From the NCBI GenBank assembly GCA_004367505.1, contig SFCB01000289.1:1-35732 (forward strand): a DNA stretch of 35,732 bases, in the 5' to 3' direction. Under the pieces are notes generated by a model that was not told where the DNA came from, made no database searches, and was given only the letters and a program-made list of their open reading frames with translations. The position numbers and the translations under genes were made by a program. The DNA is from Chloroflexi bacterium OHK40. Lineage in GTDB: Bacteria; Chloroflexota; Chloroflexia; Chloroflexales; Chloroflexaceae. Numbering within the stretch: the stretch's first letter is position 1; each line of letters starts with the position of its first letter. Below, in pieces: positions 8,241 through 15,845 of the stretch.

Positions 8241-8260
8241 GAGCGGCTTTCGAGGGAACC

Positions 8261-8980
8261 TCAGCCTGGATGCAGTGAGCCCCCGGCAGATGCGCGCATC
8301 GGCACCGTAGGCTGGCCGTCCGGGGCTGGCAGCTGAGCATAGGAGCCACGCCGCTCGGGGGGGAGCAGGGCGGCAATACGCAACATCATATCGGTCGTCA
8401 GCTGCTCCATGCGGTCCGGGGGGATCTTGCCATCGGGCGTTGGCGCTACCATGTAGGGTTCGCCGATCCGCAGCAGCACCGGGCGCCGGGTGAGCGTTCC
8501 TTTGAGGCCATGCTCGGTGCCCACCACCGCCATCGGCACAATCGGGACACCCGCCTGCATCGCCATGCGCACGGCACCGCCCCGGCCCTGTTGCAGCACT
8601 CCGGTGCGGCTCCGGTGCCCCTCGGGGTAGACGAGCAGCACGGCGCCGGCGCGCAGCGCCTCAACCGCCGTCTCCAGGGCGGCCACATCGCGCTTGCCAC
8701 GCCGGATGGGGATCACATTCATCGTGCGAAAGAAGCGGTCCGCGATCGGGTTCTGGAAGATCTCGCTCTTGGCGAGCCAGGAGAGGCGGTAGTCAAAAGG
8801 GAGCATGGCTCCGACCACCGGGATGTCCATCCAGTGGATGTGGTTCATCGCGACGATCATCCCGCCCGCCTTGCGGGGTGGCAGGTTGGCGATGCCCTCG
8901 ACCGACCAGCGGAACCAGCCCACCAGCCGCAGCGTGTGGAGTCCAACGTAGAGCAGCCAGTAGATCAGTGTGCCGAGCAT
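8261..8980 (-). CDS. plsC: 1-acyl-sn-glycerol-3-phosphate acyltransferase family protein (PlsC-like)
   Basis: From the ATG at 8980 the product is 239 residues; a TTG at 9004 would add eight. It has the family's NHxxxxD motif (NHIHWMD) and, about 75 residues later, the PEGHRS motif. A membrane-associated N-terminus (MLGTLIYWLLYVGLHTLRLVGWF) and the IVPMAVVGTEHG strand are also present. PlsC acylates lysophosphatidate to phosphatidate at the inner face of the membrane; related proteins acylate other lipids. The ending is proline- and glycine-rich and reads into the edge of the repeat block, so it may have been extended recently. The start choice rests on an AAGG stretch 8 bases before the ATG. 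Confidence 0.85.
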   Translation of the reverse strand: MLGTLIYWLLYVGLHTLRLVGWFRWSVEGIANLPPRKAGGMIVAMNHIHWMDIPVVGAMLPFDYRLSWLAKSEIFQNPIADRFFRTMNVIPIRRGKRDVAALETAVEALRAGAVLLVYPEGHRSRTGVLQQGRGGAVRMAMQAGVPIVPMAVVGTEHGLKGTLTRRPVLLRIGEPYMVAPTPDGKIPPDRMEQLTTDMMLRIAALLPPERRGSYAQLPAPDGQPTVPMRASAGGSLHPG

Positions 8981-9025
8981 TGTGGTGGCCTTGATGCTGC
9001 GCAAATGGTTCGCGGATGGGGGTCC

Positions 9026-9463
9026 TCAGCGTCCGAGCCCCAGGCCGTACACCAGGTGGCCGCCGAGCCAGCCGCCGACGATCAGCAGCACGGCACCCGC
9101 CCCGTGGAGCCAGAGGTAGCCGCGCCGCGCCGCCGGGTCGGCCAGGATCTGGGGCTGCCGGCGCCGCCGTAGCAGGGCCTGCCCGTAGAGCGCCATGGCC
9201 GCGATGTTGGCGAAGGCGTGGGCGTTGATCCAGCTGATCACACCGTTCGCCCGGGGCGCCTCGGAGCCGAACAGCTGGCGCCAGGCGTCGACGGCACCGC
9301 TGAGGATCGCCACGACGCCGGCCAGCCAGCCGACAATCAAGCAGTGGTAGGCGCTCGTATCCCATGTGGCCTCGCCGCGCCGCAACGCCACCACGGTGAA
9401 GAACCCGCTCACCAGCAGCAGAGCGATCGGGAAGTGCACGGTAAAGGGGTGGAGCGCGTACAT
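9026..9463 (-). CDS. DUF2231-type four-helix membrane protein
   Basis: From the ATG at 9463 the product is 145 residues, with four hydrophobic segments and the family opening MYALHPFTVHFPIALLLVSGFF, in which the HPxxVHFPIAL pattern is characteristic. DUF2231 proteins are small integral membrane proteins of unknown role, some thought to carry haem because of their conserved histidines (here His5, His9 and others in later helices). The longer reading frame back to 9568 is rejected because a promoter -10 box lies 9 bases before this ATG. The gene ends just before the plsC-like start (46 bases) and may be cotranscribed with it. Confidence 0.75.
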   Translation of the reverse strand: MYALHPFTVHFPIALLLVSGFFTVVALRRGEATWDTSAYHCLIVGWLAGVVAILSGAVDAWRQLFGSEAPRANGVISWINAHAFANIAAMALYGQALLRRRRQPQILADPAARRGYLWLHGAGAVLLIVGGWLGGHLVYGLGLGR

Positions 9464-9472
9464 GACGCGGAG

Positions 9473-9481
9473 ATTATAGCA
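9473..9481 (-). promoter_or_regulatory. Extended -10 promoter element for the DUF2231 gene
   Basis: On the minus strand the sequence TGCTATAAT (extended -10 form) ends 9 bases before the ATG at 9463, leaving room for almost no leader. There is no clear -35 box and no ribosome binding site. This again points to a leaderless or nearly leaderless transcript. Confidence 0.55.
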
Positions 9482-9596
9482 TAGCGCTCGGGGCCGAAGC
9501 ACGCCTGCTCCGGAGCAGCCTTCGCCCGCGTTAGGCGGGGGTGATCCGTACGGAAGCACGTGGCCCACCTGATGCCCCGGGTGTTACGCGCCACGC

Positions 9597-10724
9597 TTAG
9601 CCCAGGGGCAGATCGGAGCGGCGTGGGTCGCCCGAAGCACGGCCATCCAGCCCCCGTCGCGGGGCGGGCTCCTCACCGGCTGGCTGGGCCGTCTGGAGCG
9701 CCCGGGCGCTCTCACGGCGGCTCAGCACGCGCTCGGCAAGCGCCTGCACCACCGCAACCGCCGGCACACCAAAGGCGATCCCGGTGATCCCGCCGAGTTT
9801 CCAGCCCACCAGCACAACGAACAGAACCAGGCCCGGCGAGAGACTCAGCACCCGCCCGAGCAGCCGTGGCTCGACCACGTAGCCCATCACGTTCTGGCCG
9901 ATGATTACCAGGGCCGCCGGAAGGAGCGACTGGGGCCAGGGCAGGCTCAGGAGCAGCACCAGCACCGTGAGCGTCCCGCCGAGGATGCCCCCGAGGTAGG
10001 GCAGCAGCCGCACCACCGCCAGCGGACCCACCCAGAGCACCCAGCCGGGCGTCTGGAAGAGCACCAGGACCCCCAGGCTAAGGGCCATACCAAGGGCCCA
10101 GATGGCCAACTGGCCACGGATCGCCGCCGAGTAGGTGCGTCGCACGTCGTCGTAGAGCCAGTGCACATCGTCGGACCAACGCTCGGGGAGCAAAGCCCGG
10201 ATAATCGCCCGCAGCGAGTCGTCGCCGGCGGACATCGCGGCGGCCACACCGATCACGAGCAAGAACTGCCCACCCACGCTGAGGATGGCCAGCGACCAGT
10301 TCAGCACCGTGGGGCCCACCTGCTCGGTGAGCAGGCCCGTTTCGAGCACCCGGTTGGTGGAGGGCGGCACAGCGATGCGGTGATCGCGCAGCCAGGCGAG
10401 GAAGCCGTCGATCTGCCGGGTAGCCTGCTCGATCGCGCCGGGGAGGGTGCCCGGCAGGGCGCTAGCCTGTGCCGCCACCGGGGCGCTCATCGCCGCCAGA
10501 AAGAGCAGCAGCCCCAGGTAGCCCAGGCCCCACGCCAGGGGCCGGCTGATCCGCCGACTCATCTGCTCCACCATGGGCTCCAGCAAGAGGTTGAGCATCC
10601 AGGCGAAGCCGAAGATTGCCAGAACGTCGGCGAAGCTGCCGAGAAGGCCGATCAGCTGGCTCAGCAGCCACCAGGCTGACGCGACACCCACCAGGATCAC
10701 GACGCTGTTCTGCAGCTTTGTCAT
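9597..10724 (-). CDS. AI-2E transporter family (PerM-like) membrane protein
   Basis: From the ATG at 10724 the protein is 375 residues, near the usual 340-380, with seven to eight hydrophobic segments. It carries the family's central soluble part and the C-terminal half with LPYLGGILGG, then VVEPRLLGRVLSLSPGLVLFVVLVGWKLGGITGIAFGVPAVAVVQAL. Family members have been described as AI-2 exporters (TqsA), sodium/proton antiporters or uncharacterised permeases, so the substrate is not assigned. The start is chosen because GGAGGAGGT lies 8 bases upstream. An extended -10 box (TGGTACAAT, minus strand, about 10767-10775) lies about 43 bases ahead. Confidence 0.85.
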   Translation of the reverse strand: MTKLQNSVVILVGVASAWWLLSQLIGLLGSFADVLAIFGFAWMLNLLLEPMVEQMSRRISRPLAWGLGYLGLLLFLAAMSAPVAAQASALPGTLPGAIEQATRQIDGFLAWLRDHRIAVPPSTNRVLETGLLTEQVGPTVLNWSLAILSVGGQFLLVIGVAAAMSAGDDSLRAIIRALLPERWSDDVHWLYDDVRRTYSAAIRGQLAIWALGMALSLGVLVLFQTPGWVLWVGPLAVVRLLPYLGGILGGTLTVLVLLLSLPWPQSLLPAALVIIGQNVMGYVVEPRLLGRVLSLSPGLVLFVVLVGWKLGGITGIAFGVPAVAVVQALAERVLSRRESARALQTAQPAGEEPAPRRGLDGRASGDPRRSDLPLG

Positions 10725-10766
10725 CAGTGTGACCTCCTCCGCCACAGCGCGCCGAATACCGTCGCT

Positions 10767-10775
10767 ATTGTACCA
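10767..10775 (-). promoter_or_regulatory. Candidate extended -10 promoter for the AI-2E family gene
   Basis: TGGTACAAT on the minus strand matches the TGnTAnnnT extended -10 form and precedes the ribosome binding site and ATG by a short leader. No convincing -35 box is present. Confidence 0.4.
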
Positions 10776-10976
10776 GATTGCCCTGCGCCAGGGGTACAGA
10801 TTGTATGCTCAAGTCATCCTGGTGCTGGCCGGCAGGCGTCCGCGAGAAGGGAAGGTGCTGTGGCAGCGGAAGCACCCCGCCCATCGCCAGGGTGCGGGCC
10901 ACAGGCCAGGCCACGCTCGGGCTGCGGCCACATAGGCAGCGGTGCTTGCCGGGCCCTGTTCCAGGCGCCAGGCTCC

Positions 10977-11585
10977 TCACCGCACGTCCACCTGCGCCTG
11001 CCCTCCGGTGGCCTCGTCGAGGGCCGCCACCGCCTGCGCAAGCTGATCGGCGGGCACGCTCACTACCATGCGCACGTCGGCGGCGAACGCCTCATCCGTG
11101 ATCGTGCCACCGCTCGTCTCCAGGGCACGCCGCGCCGCCGCGTAGACCCCATAGCTCACTGTCACCGCGAGCGTGCGGCGCTCCACCCGCTCAGTACGTG
11201 GGAGCACCTCCAGCACTGCCTTCGTCGCGTCGCCATAGGCCCGCACCAGTCCTCCGGTGCCCAGCAGCGTGCCGCCGAAGTAGCGCGTCACCACGACGGC
11301 CACATCGCCCAGGTTGGCACCACGAAGCACAGCTAGCATCGGCCGGCCCGCCGTACCGGCTGGTTCGCCATCGTCGCTCATGCCAGCCGTGACGCTCGCG
11401 CCATAGCCAACCAGGTAGGCGTAGCAGTGATGACTGGCGTCGGGCATCTCGGCGCGCACGGCGGCGATCAGCGCCCGCGCCACCTCCACGCTCGGCGCCG
11501 GGCCCGCCGTAGCCAGGAAGCGCGAGTTGGCGACCGTGAGCGTGGCACGGGCCTGGCCCGCCGGGATGGGGTAGCGTGTGGTCAT
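10977..11585 (-). CDS. YigZ/IMPACT family protein
   Basis: This 202-residue protein has the UPF0029/IMPACT N-terminal domain with the characteristic HHCYAYLVG, SDDGEPAGTAGRPML and VVVTRYFGGTLLGTGGLVRAYGDA segments. A C-terminal DUF1949-type domain (about residues 135-195, VTVSYGVYAAARRALE) follows. Length and order match bacterial YigZ. The family is linked to translation control in eukaryotes (IMPACT/GCN1); its bacterial role is unclear. It lies 107 bases downstream of the LVIVP propeller gene, separated by a strong nested hairpin, so it is probably a separate transcript. Confidence 0.9.
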   Translation of the reverse strand: MTTRYPIPAGQARATLTVANSRFLATAGPAPSVEVARALIAAVRAEMPDASHHCYAYLVGYGASVTAGMSDDGEPAGTAGRPMLAVLRGANLGDVAVVVTRYFGGTLLGTGGLVRAYGDATKAVLEVLPRTERVERRTLAVTVSYGVYAAARRALETSGGTITDEAFAADVRMVVSVPADQLAQAVAALDEATGGQAQVDVR

Positions 11586-11652
11586 ACAGGCGCCTCGGCC
11601 GTTCGGGCTTCTCCCTCAGGTGATACGAAGATCGAGGTGGCCACGGCGCCAC

Positions 11653-11697
11653 GCTGAAATGCGGCCACAGATCGCCTATAGGCTCTGTGATTTCAGC
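11653..11697 (-). terminator. Nested hairpin at the end of the fur operon
   Basis: Three concentric inverted repeats occupy 45 bases: GCTGAAAT/ATTTCAGC outside, CACAGA/TCTGTG inside it, and the perfect palindrome GCCTATAGGC at the tip. The only bulges are five bases and two bases, both on one side. The outer arm contains the stop codon of the propeller gene. There is no T-tract. It probably ends the three-gene operon or protects its 3' end. Confidence 0.55.
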
Positions 11698-13579
11698 CTC
11701 GCACTGCCGGAAGCCACACCCGCTCCGGGAGTTCCAGCAGCCGTAACGCTAGCAGGCCGCCCTCGCTGTCCGCTACGTAGATCAGCCCGTTCCCTGCGGC
11801 CAGGTCGAGCGCCGTGCCGGGGGTGTCGTAGGCGCCGACCAGCCGAGGCGCTCCGGGGGTGGCTACGTCGAAGACGAGCAGCCCCCGGGTGCCAGCCGCC
11901 ACGAGCGCGCGCGATCCCTCGGTGAGTACGGCGTACCCGCTGAAGCCCGGATAACTCCCTTGCAACGTAGGCGAGGTTTCGTCGGTTATGTCAATCACAA
12001 TCAGCCCACCCGTGCCCACCGCTACGGCCACCGTCCCACCGAGCAACGCCACGTCCTCCAGGCCGGCACCAGGCAGCCCGAGGGTCCCGAGCGGCGCGCG
12101 CGCCGCCAGGTCGATCGTATGCAGCGCCTCGCCATCCGCCACTACGGCCAGGTCTCCGGCGACAGCCAGGGCGCGGGCGAGGCCGGGTATGGGGACGGTG
12201 GCCTCCAGCACCGGGCTGAGCGGGTTAGTGAGCCCGATGATCTGAAGGCCGGCGCTGCCCGCGGCGAGGTAGGCCCGCTCGTCCAGCAGTTGCAGGTCGC
12301 CGACGCTCCCGGGGATGGGAACGGGGCCGTAGCGCTCATTGGCCGCGGCGGTATTGGCCAGCGCCAGGCCCGCAGCTCCCGTGGCGCCGTAGAGCACCGC
12401 GCCGCTGGCAGCCAGACGCCGTGGTGCCGCGCCCAGCGCCAGGCCGGCGCCAGCCTGAACGCCAGCGGCCAGGTCAACCGGGGTGGCCACCTCGCCCACG
12501 GCGGCATAGGGCTGCCCACCGGCGAGGCCCACGGCCCGCGCCGCGCCGAGCGAGGCCCCGGCGAAGGCGGGATCGAGCCGAGCTGCGGCCAGATTGAGCA
12601 GGAAGAGTTCACGCTCAGTAGCGGCATAGGCGGTGGTGCCGCTGACGGCCAGGGTTCCCACGGCGCCACCGAGGCTAGCCCCATCACGCAGCGCGGGCAG
12701 GCCGCTGCCGAGCGTGTAAGCCCGCACCTCGCTCCCGGCGGCCACATAGGCCAGACCACCAGCCGCCTGCACGGCACGGGCTGCGCCGCCCGTATCTACG
12801 GCGCCAAGCAACCGTGGCAGGGCCGGGTCGCTCAGGTCGACAACCTGGAGGCCGCAGCGGTCACCCGCCACCAGGGCGCGGCTACCACTGAGGGCGAGAC
12901 CGACAGCAGCACCAGGCAAAGCCAGACGCGCTCGCGACACAGGCGCAGCAGGGTCGCTCAGGTCGAAGATCTCGAGGCCGCCGAAGAGCCCGCCAGCCAC
13001 ATAGGCGCTGCTGCCAGCCACCACAAGATCGGCCGGCGACCCGTAGGTCGCGGCGCGACCGATCAGGCGCGGCCTGGTCGGGTCGGCCACATCGATCACG
13101 GAGAGGCCGGCGCCAGCGCCAGTAGTGCCGAGCACAGCACGCCCACCGGCCACCGCCACGCTGGCGGCGATCTCGCCGGCCCGCAGCGTACCCAGGAGGC
13201 GCGGCGCCGCCGGATTGCGTACGTCCACGACGACCAGACCGGCGGGCCCGGCAGCCACGTAGGCCAGGCCGCCGGACAGGGCGACATCATGCACCGGGCC
13301 GCCGAGGATGAGCCGGGCGCGGCGGGGGCGGCCCACCTCGCCGAGCACCAGGCTCGGGCCCTCGCCGTGGGCCAGGGTCGCGCCGCTGATCGCGGTTGCC
13401 GTCACGGCGCCGCCCGCCGCACCCTCCAGCCGCAGGGCAACCTCGCCGCTGGGAGCCAGGGCACCGGAAATCGCTGGCTCGATCGAGGCGGCCGAACCAG
13501 CGCAGCCCGTCTGCGCGGCGGTGGGCCAGGGCAGTGCAAGCGATCCCAGGAGCACGATAGCGGCGACGAGGTAGCGCAT
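11693..13579 (-). CDS. Exported LVIVP-repeat beta-propeller protein
   Basis: The 628-residue protein starts with a signal peptide (MRYLVAAIVLLGSLALPWPTAAQ). After about 80 residues it carries roughly eleven LVIVP-type repeats of about 43 residues. These have the pattern AYVAAGxxGLxVVDVxxPAxPRLLG, for example around residues 105-145 and again near the C-terminus (GTRGLLVFDVATPGAPRLVG). Several central repeats have lost the consensus. It ends in LPERVWLPAVRG, the short tail seen on other exported proteins here. LVIVP repeats form surface-exposed beta-propellers of unknown ligand; binding or scaffolding outside the cell is likely. Its ATG directly abuts the stop of the MBL/rhodanese gene, so it is the third gene of the fur operon and may respond to the same metal signal. 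Confidence 0.85.
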   Translation of the reverse strand: MRYLVAAIVLLGSLALPWPTAAQTGCAGSAASIEPAISGALAPSGEVALRLEGAAGGAVTATAISGATLAHGEGPSLVLGEVGRPRRARLILGGPVHDVALSGGLAYVAAGPAGLVVVDVRNPAAPRLLGTLRAGEIAASVAVAGGRAVLGTTGAGAGLSVIDVADPTRPRLIGRAATYGSPADLVVAGSSAYVAGGLFGGLEIFDLSDPAAPVSRARLALPGAAVGLALSGSRALVAGDRCGLQVVDLSDPALPRLLGAVDTGGAARAVQAAGGLAYVAAGSEVRAYTLGSGLPALRDGASLGGAVGTLAVSGTTAYAATERELFLLNLAAARLDPAFAGASLGAARAVGLAGGQPYAAVGEVATPVDLAAGVQAGAGLALGAAPRRLAASGAVLYGATGAAGLALANTAAANERYGPVPIPGSVGDLQLLDERAYLAAGSAGLQIIGLTNPLSPVLEATVPIPGLARALAVAGDLAVVADGEALHTIDLAARAPLGTLGLPGAGLEDVALLGGTVAVAVGTGGLIVIDITDETSPTLQGSYPGFSGYAVLTEGSRALVAAGTRGLLVFDVATPGAPRLVGAYDTPGTALDLAAGNGLIYVADSEGGLLALRLLELPERVWLPAVRG

Positions 13580-14986
13580 CTAGCTCAGCCGCACCGTCGC
13601 AAAACGAGCGGCGTAATCGCTCATGCCCTCGGGGGCCACCACTGTTACCGCGCGGCGACCCTGGCGGAGCAGCAGACTCGCGGCGATCGTCGCGCGGGTG
13701 CCACTCTCACAGATCACCGCCAGGGGGCCACGGGGGAGCTCCGGCACGTGCTCGCGTAGCAGCGTGTGGGCGATCAGGCGGGCGCCGGGGATCACGCCCC
13801 TGGCCCACTCAAAGGGTTCGCGCACATCGATCACGGTAGTGGCGCCAGCAACCACCCGCCGTGCCAACTCCTCGACACTGATTTGTTCGAGCGTGGCCAG
13901 GGGCAACCCGAGACCGGCCAATGCTGCGTAGGGAGCGTCCAGATAGCCACGCACCGGGTTCCGGCCCACGCCAGCGAGGATGGCGGCAGCCTCAGCGGCC
14001 ACGGCGGCATCCTCGGCAACAACGAGCACTGGCTCGCCAGGCGCGACAACCGCAGCGGCACGGCTTGGCAGGGCATCCCGGCTAAAAGGCACGGCGAGAG
14101 CGCCCACCAGATGGCCCGCCGCGAAGCGGTCGCGGGGGCGCAGATCGAGCAGCGCCACACCAGTGCTCAGGGCGGCCGCCACCTCAGCCGGGCTGAGTGC
14201 AGGAGCGGCGCCCCGTGGCGCACCGGATGGCCGGGCCGAGCCCTCCGGCAGGGGGAGTAACCCCTGGTTCGTGTGGCGGTGCAGCAGCACACCTTCAACG
14301 GCGGCGCGAGGCACCTCACTCACCCACGCAGCGAACGTGGCGACATCAGGGGCCTGCAACGCCAGGTTGAAGCGTCGCTCAAAGCCGATGGTGCTAGCGA
14401 CCTTGCCGCTCATTGCTCGACCGCCGCATGCCGACCCGCCGAAATGGCCCGGGTAGACCTCAACATCGTCGGGGAGTGCCAGCAAGCGCTCGAAGAGGCT
14501 GCGGTAGAGCGGCTCCGGGCCCGTATCGGGCAGATCCACCAGGTCGGCCCGGCCAACATCGCCTACGAACAGACAATCGCCGGTGAGCACGAACCAGGGC
14601 CGGGCGGCGCGCGGTGGATCGGCCACGAGGTAGCAGGTATGCTCCGGCGTATGGCCGGGAGTATGCAGCGCGGTGACAACCAGGTTGCCCACCCGGAGCT
14701 CGTCGCCATCATCGAGCGGTCGATGGGGGAAGCGCGCCTCAGCGCGGCGCGGCAGGGCGATCGTAGCACCAGTGAGGGCCGCGAGCGCGCGCCCCGTAGA
14801 GATGTAATCGGCGTGGAGGTGCGTCTCCAGCACGATGGTAATGCGCAGCCCGCGATCGGCGGCAAGCAGAGCGTACTGCTCTGCGGGCAGGCTCGGATCA
14901 ACCACCGCCGCCTCGCCGCTGGCGGCGCAGCCAAGGAGGTAGGAGGCAGCCGCAAGCGATTCGTTGAGGAGCTGGCGAAAGATCAT
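13580..14986 (-). CDS. Metallo-beta-lactamase fold / double rhodanese protein (persulfide dioxygenase-like)
   Basis: The 468-residue protein has an N-terminal metallo-beta-lactamase domain (about 1-250) with THLHADY (His56, His58, Asp60), GHTPEH (His112), GDCLFVGD (Asp137) and PGHFGGSACG (His181). The usual fourth His of HxHxDH is Tyr61, which is common in the ETHE1/rhodanese-linked branch, where one iron is bound by the first His, the GHT His and the Asp. Two rhodanese domains follow. The first (about 270-350) has no active-site cysteine; the second has Cys426 in ICESGTRA. The family oxidises or moves persulfide sulfur. The gene starts 17 bases after the Fur-family gene with a GGGAG site and abuts the propeller gene, so the three form one operon. 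Sulfur handling is inferred from the family. Confidence 0.88.
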   Translation of the reverse strand: MIFRQLLNESLAAASYLLGCAASGEAAVVDPSLPAEQYALLAADRGLRITIVLETHLHADYISTGRALAALTGATIALPRRAEARFPHRPLDDGDELRVGNLVVTALHTPGHTPEHTCYLVADPPRAARPWFVLTGDCLFVGDVGRADLVDLPDTGPEPLYRSLFERLLALPDDVEVYPGHFGGSACGGRAMSGKVASTIGFERRFNLALQAPDVATFAAWVSEVPRAAVEGVLLHRHTNQGLLPLPEGSARPSGAPRGAAPALSPAEVAAALSTGVALLDLRPRDRFAAGHLVGALAVPFSRDALPSRAAAVVAPGEPVLVVAEDAAVAAEAAAILAGVGRNPVRGYLDAPYAALAGLGLPLATLEQISVEELARRVVAGATTVIDVREPFEWARGVIPGARLIAHTLLREHVPELPRGPLAVICESGTRATIAASLLLRQGRRAVTVVAPEGMSDYAARFATVRLS

Positions 14987-15003
14987 CGGCGGTCTCCCTG
15001 GTG

Positions 15004-15432
15004 CTACCCCTGACAGCCGGCACAGAGCCCGAAGATCGAGAGGTGGGCGAGGCGGGCATCGAAACGGTAGCGCTGCAGCAACTCACGCCGCAGCGGCTCG
15101 AGCAGGCCCGGATCGGCCTCGATCACCTCGCCGCATCCCTCACAGACGAGGTGATGGTGGTGATGGCGGCTGAGCAGCGCGTAGACCATATGGCTCTGGC
15201 CGAGGCTCGTCTCGCTCACGAGGCCGGCGTCGCGCAGCCAGCGCAGCGTACGGTAGACCGTCGTATGGTCGATGCGCAGGCTCGGGTAGCGCTCCGCGAT
15301 CGCGCGGCTGATCTCCTCAGCGCTCATGTGGTGCTCGTTGCCTTGCAACGCCTCAAGCACCAGACGACGCTGTGGGGTGAGCCGGTGGCCCCCGGCTCGC
15401 AACTGCTCAATCAGGCTGACATGCTCGTCCAT
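15004..15432 (-). CDS. Fur-family metalloregulator
   Basis: From the ATG at 15432 the protein is 142 residues. The N-terminal winged helix contains HRLTPQRRLVLEAL and DHTTVYRTLRWLRDAGLVSE, the family recognition region. The dimerisation domain has HHHHH (90-94) followed by LVCEGCGEVIE. Two CxxC pairs (Cys97/Cys100 and Cys137/Cys140) would hold the structural zinc. The cognate metal (Fe, Zn, Ni or Mn) cannot be read from this alone. It heads an operon with the MBL/rhodanese and propeller genes and diverges from a cobalt/nickel transporter. An inverted repeat covers its own transcription start region and shares a core with one at the transporter promoter. This favours a nickel/cobalt- or zinc-sensing role with autoregulation. 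The upstream in-frame start at 15510 is rejected because the promoter lies in between. Confidence 0.92.
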   Translation of the reverse strand: MDEHVSLIEQLRAGGHRLTPQRRLVLEALQGNEHHMSAEEISRAIAERYPSLRIDHTTVYRTLRWLRDAGLVSETSLGQSHMVYALLSRHHHHHLVCEGCGEVIEADPGLLEPLRRELLQRYRFDARLAHLSIFGLCAGCQG

Positions 15433-15438
15433 GGGTGT

Positions 15439-15465
15439 ACCTGTATGATGTTGCAGGTGATTATA
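15439..15465 (-). promoter_or_regulatory. fur-operon -10 box with overlapping operator
   Basis: On the minus strand TATAAT (15465-15460) is followed after one base by the inverted repeat ACCTG-N10-CAGGT (15458-15439). The repeat contains the core TGCAAC-N6-CAGGTA and covers the predicted start site. The same core occurs at the cbiM promoter in the same relative place. No convincing -35 box was identified. Confidence 0.6.
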
Positions 15466-15533
15466 GGCAGCGCTGCCACCCGCGTCAATGGAGAGGCCCG
15501 GCGAGGGCATATCCGATGGTCCTGCATCAGCGT

Positions 15534-15712
15534 ACCGTGGCGCTGAAGCGCGCGGCTACAGGGCGGCGAAGCCCGCCCGCGCGGGCTCCCGAGGTGGTTG
15601 TCACGCCCGTAGACGCGGGCGTCCAGGGGCAACGCCGGACGCCCTGCTCGGAGCTCGGCTCCCCATCCAAGCGGGGACCGGCCCCTTGCCCGCGCGCGCT
15701 CCCATACGGCGG
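15534..15712 (+). repeat. Dispersed repeat R2, copy between fur and cbiM
   Basis: This element fills most of the 438-base gap between the divergent fur and cbiM operons (15433-15870). It starts CCGTGGCGCTGAAGCGCGCG and contains the palindromic GAAGCCCGCCCGCGCGGGCT and CACGCCCGTAGACGCGGGCG hairpins. A copy of more than 150 bases lies inverted at about 19465-19624, and its first 45 bases recur at 32350-32392. It leaves both flanking promoters intact. Confidence 0.8.
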
Positions 15713-15793
15713 GGCCACGTGCGGGGCTGCACAGCGGGCGATTCTCGCAAGAAGCATGCCCGAACATCCAGCACACTCCCGCCATCCGCACTA

Positions 15794-15845
15794 TTGTTCA
15801 GGAAAGTACTCTGGCGTATAATGCCGAATGCAACCATGTGCAGAT
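15794..15845 (+). promoter_or_regulatory. cbiM promoter with putative Fur-family operator
   Basis: TTGTTC (15794-15799), a 17-base spacer and a perfect TATAAT (15817-15822) form a near-consensus promoter. Six bases later comes TGCAAC-N6-CAGATA (15829-15846), matching the core at the divergent fur promoter in sequence, spacing and orientation. The leader to the ATG at 15871 is only about 42 bases, too short for a cobalamin or NiCo riboswitch. Confidence 0.7.

Noticed and set aside
7875-8336. ORFs on both strands across 7.87-8.34 kb
   Set aside because: They are made of R1 repeat units (for example repeated HLWHARAGGRP-like text) and have no ribosome site; they are repeat artefacts.
11960-13759. 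599-codon plus-strand ORF
   Set aside because: It lies opposite the LVIVP propeller gene, which has a signal peptide and clear repeats. The antisense product is His/Gly/Arg-rich low-complexity sequence typical of a shadow in high-GC DNA.
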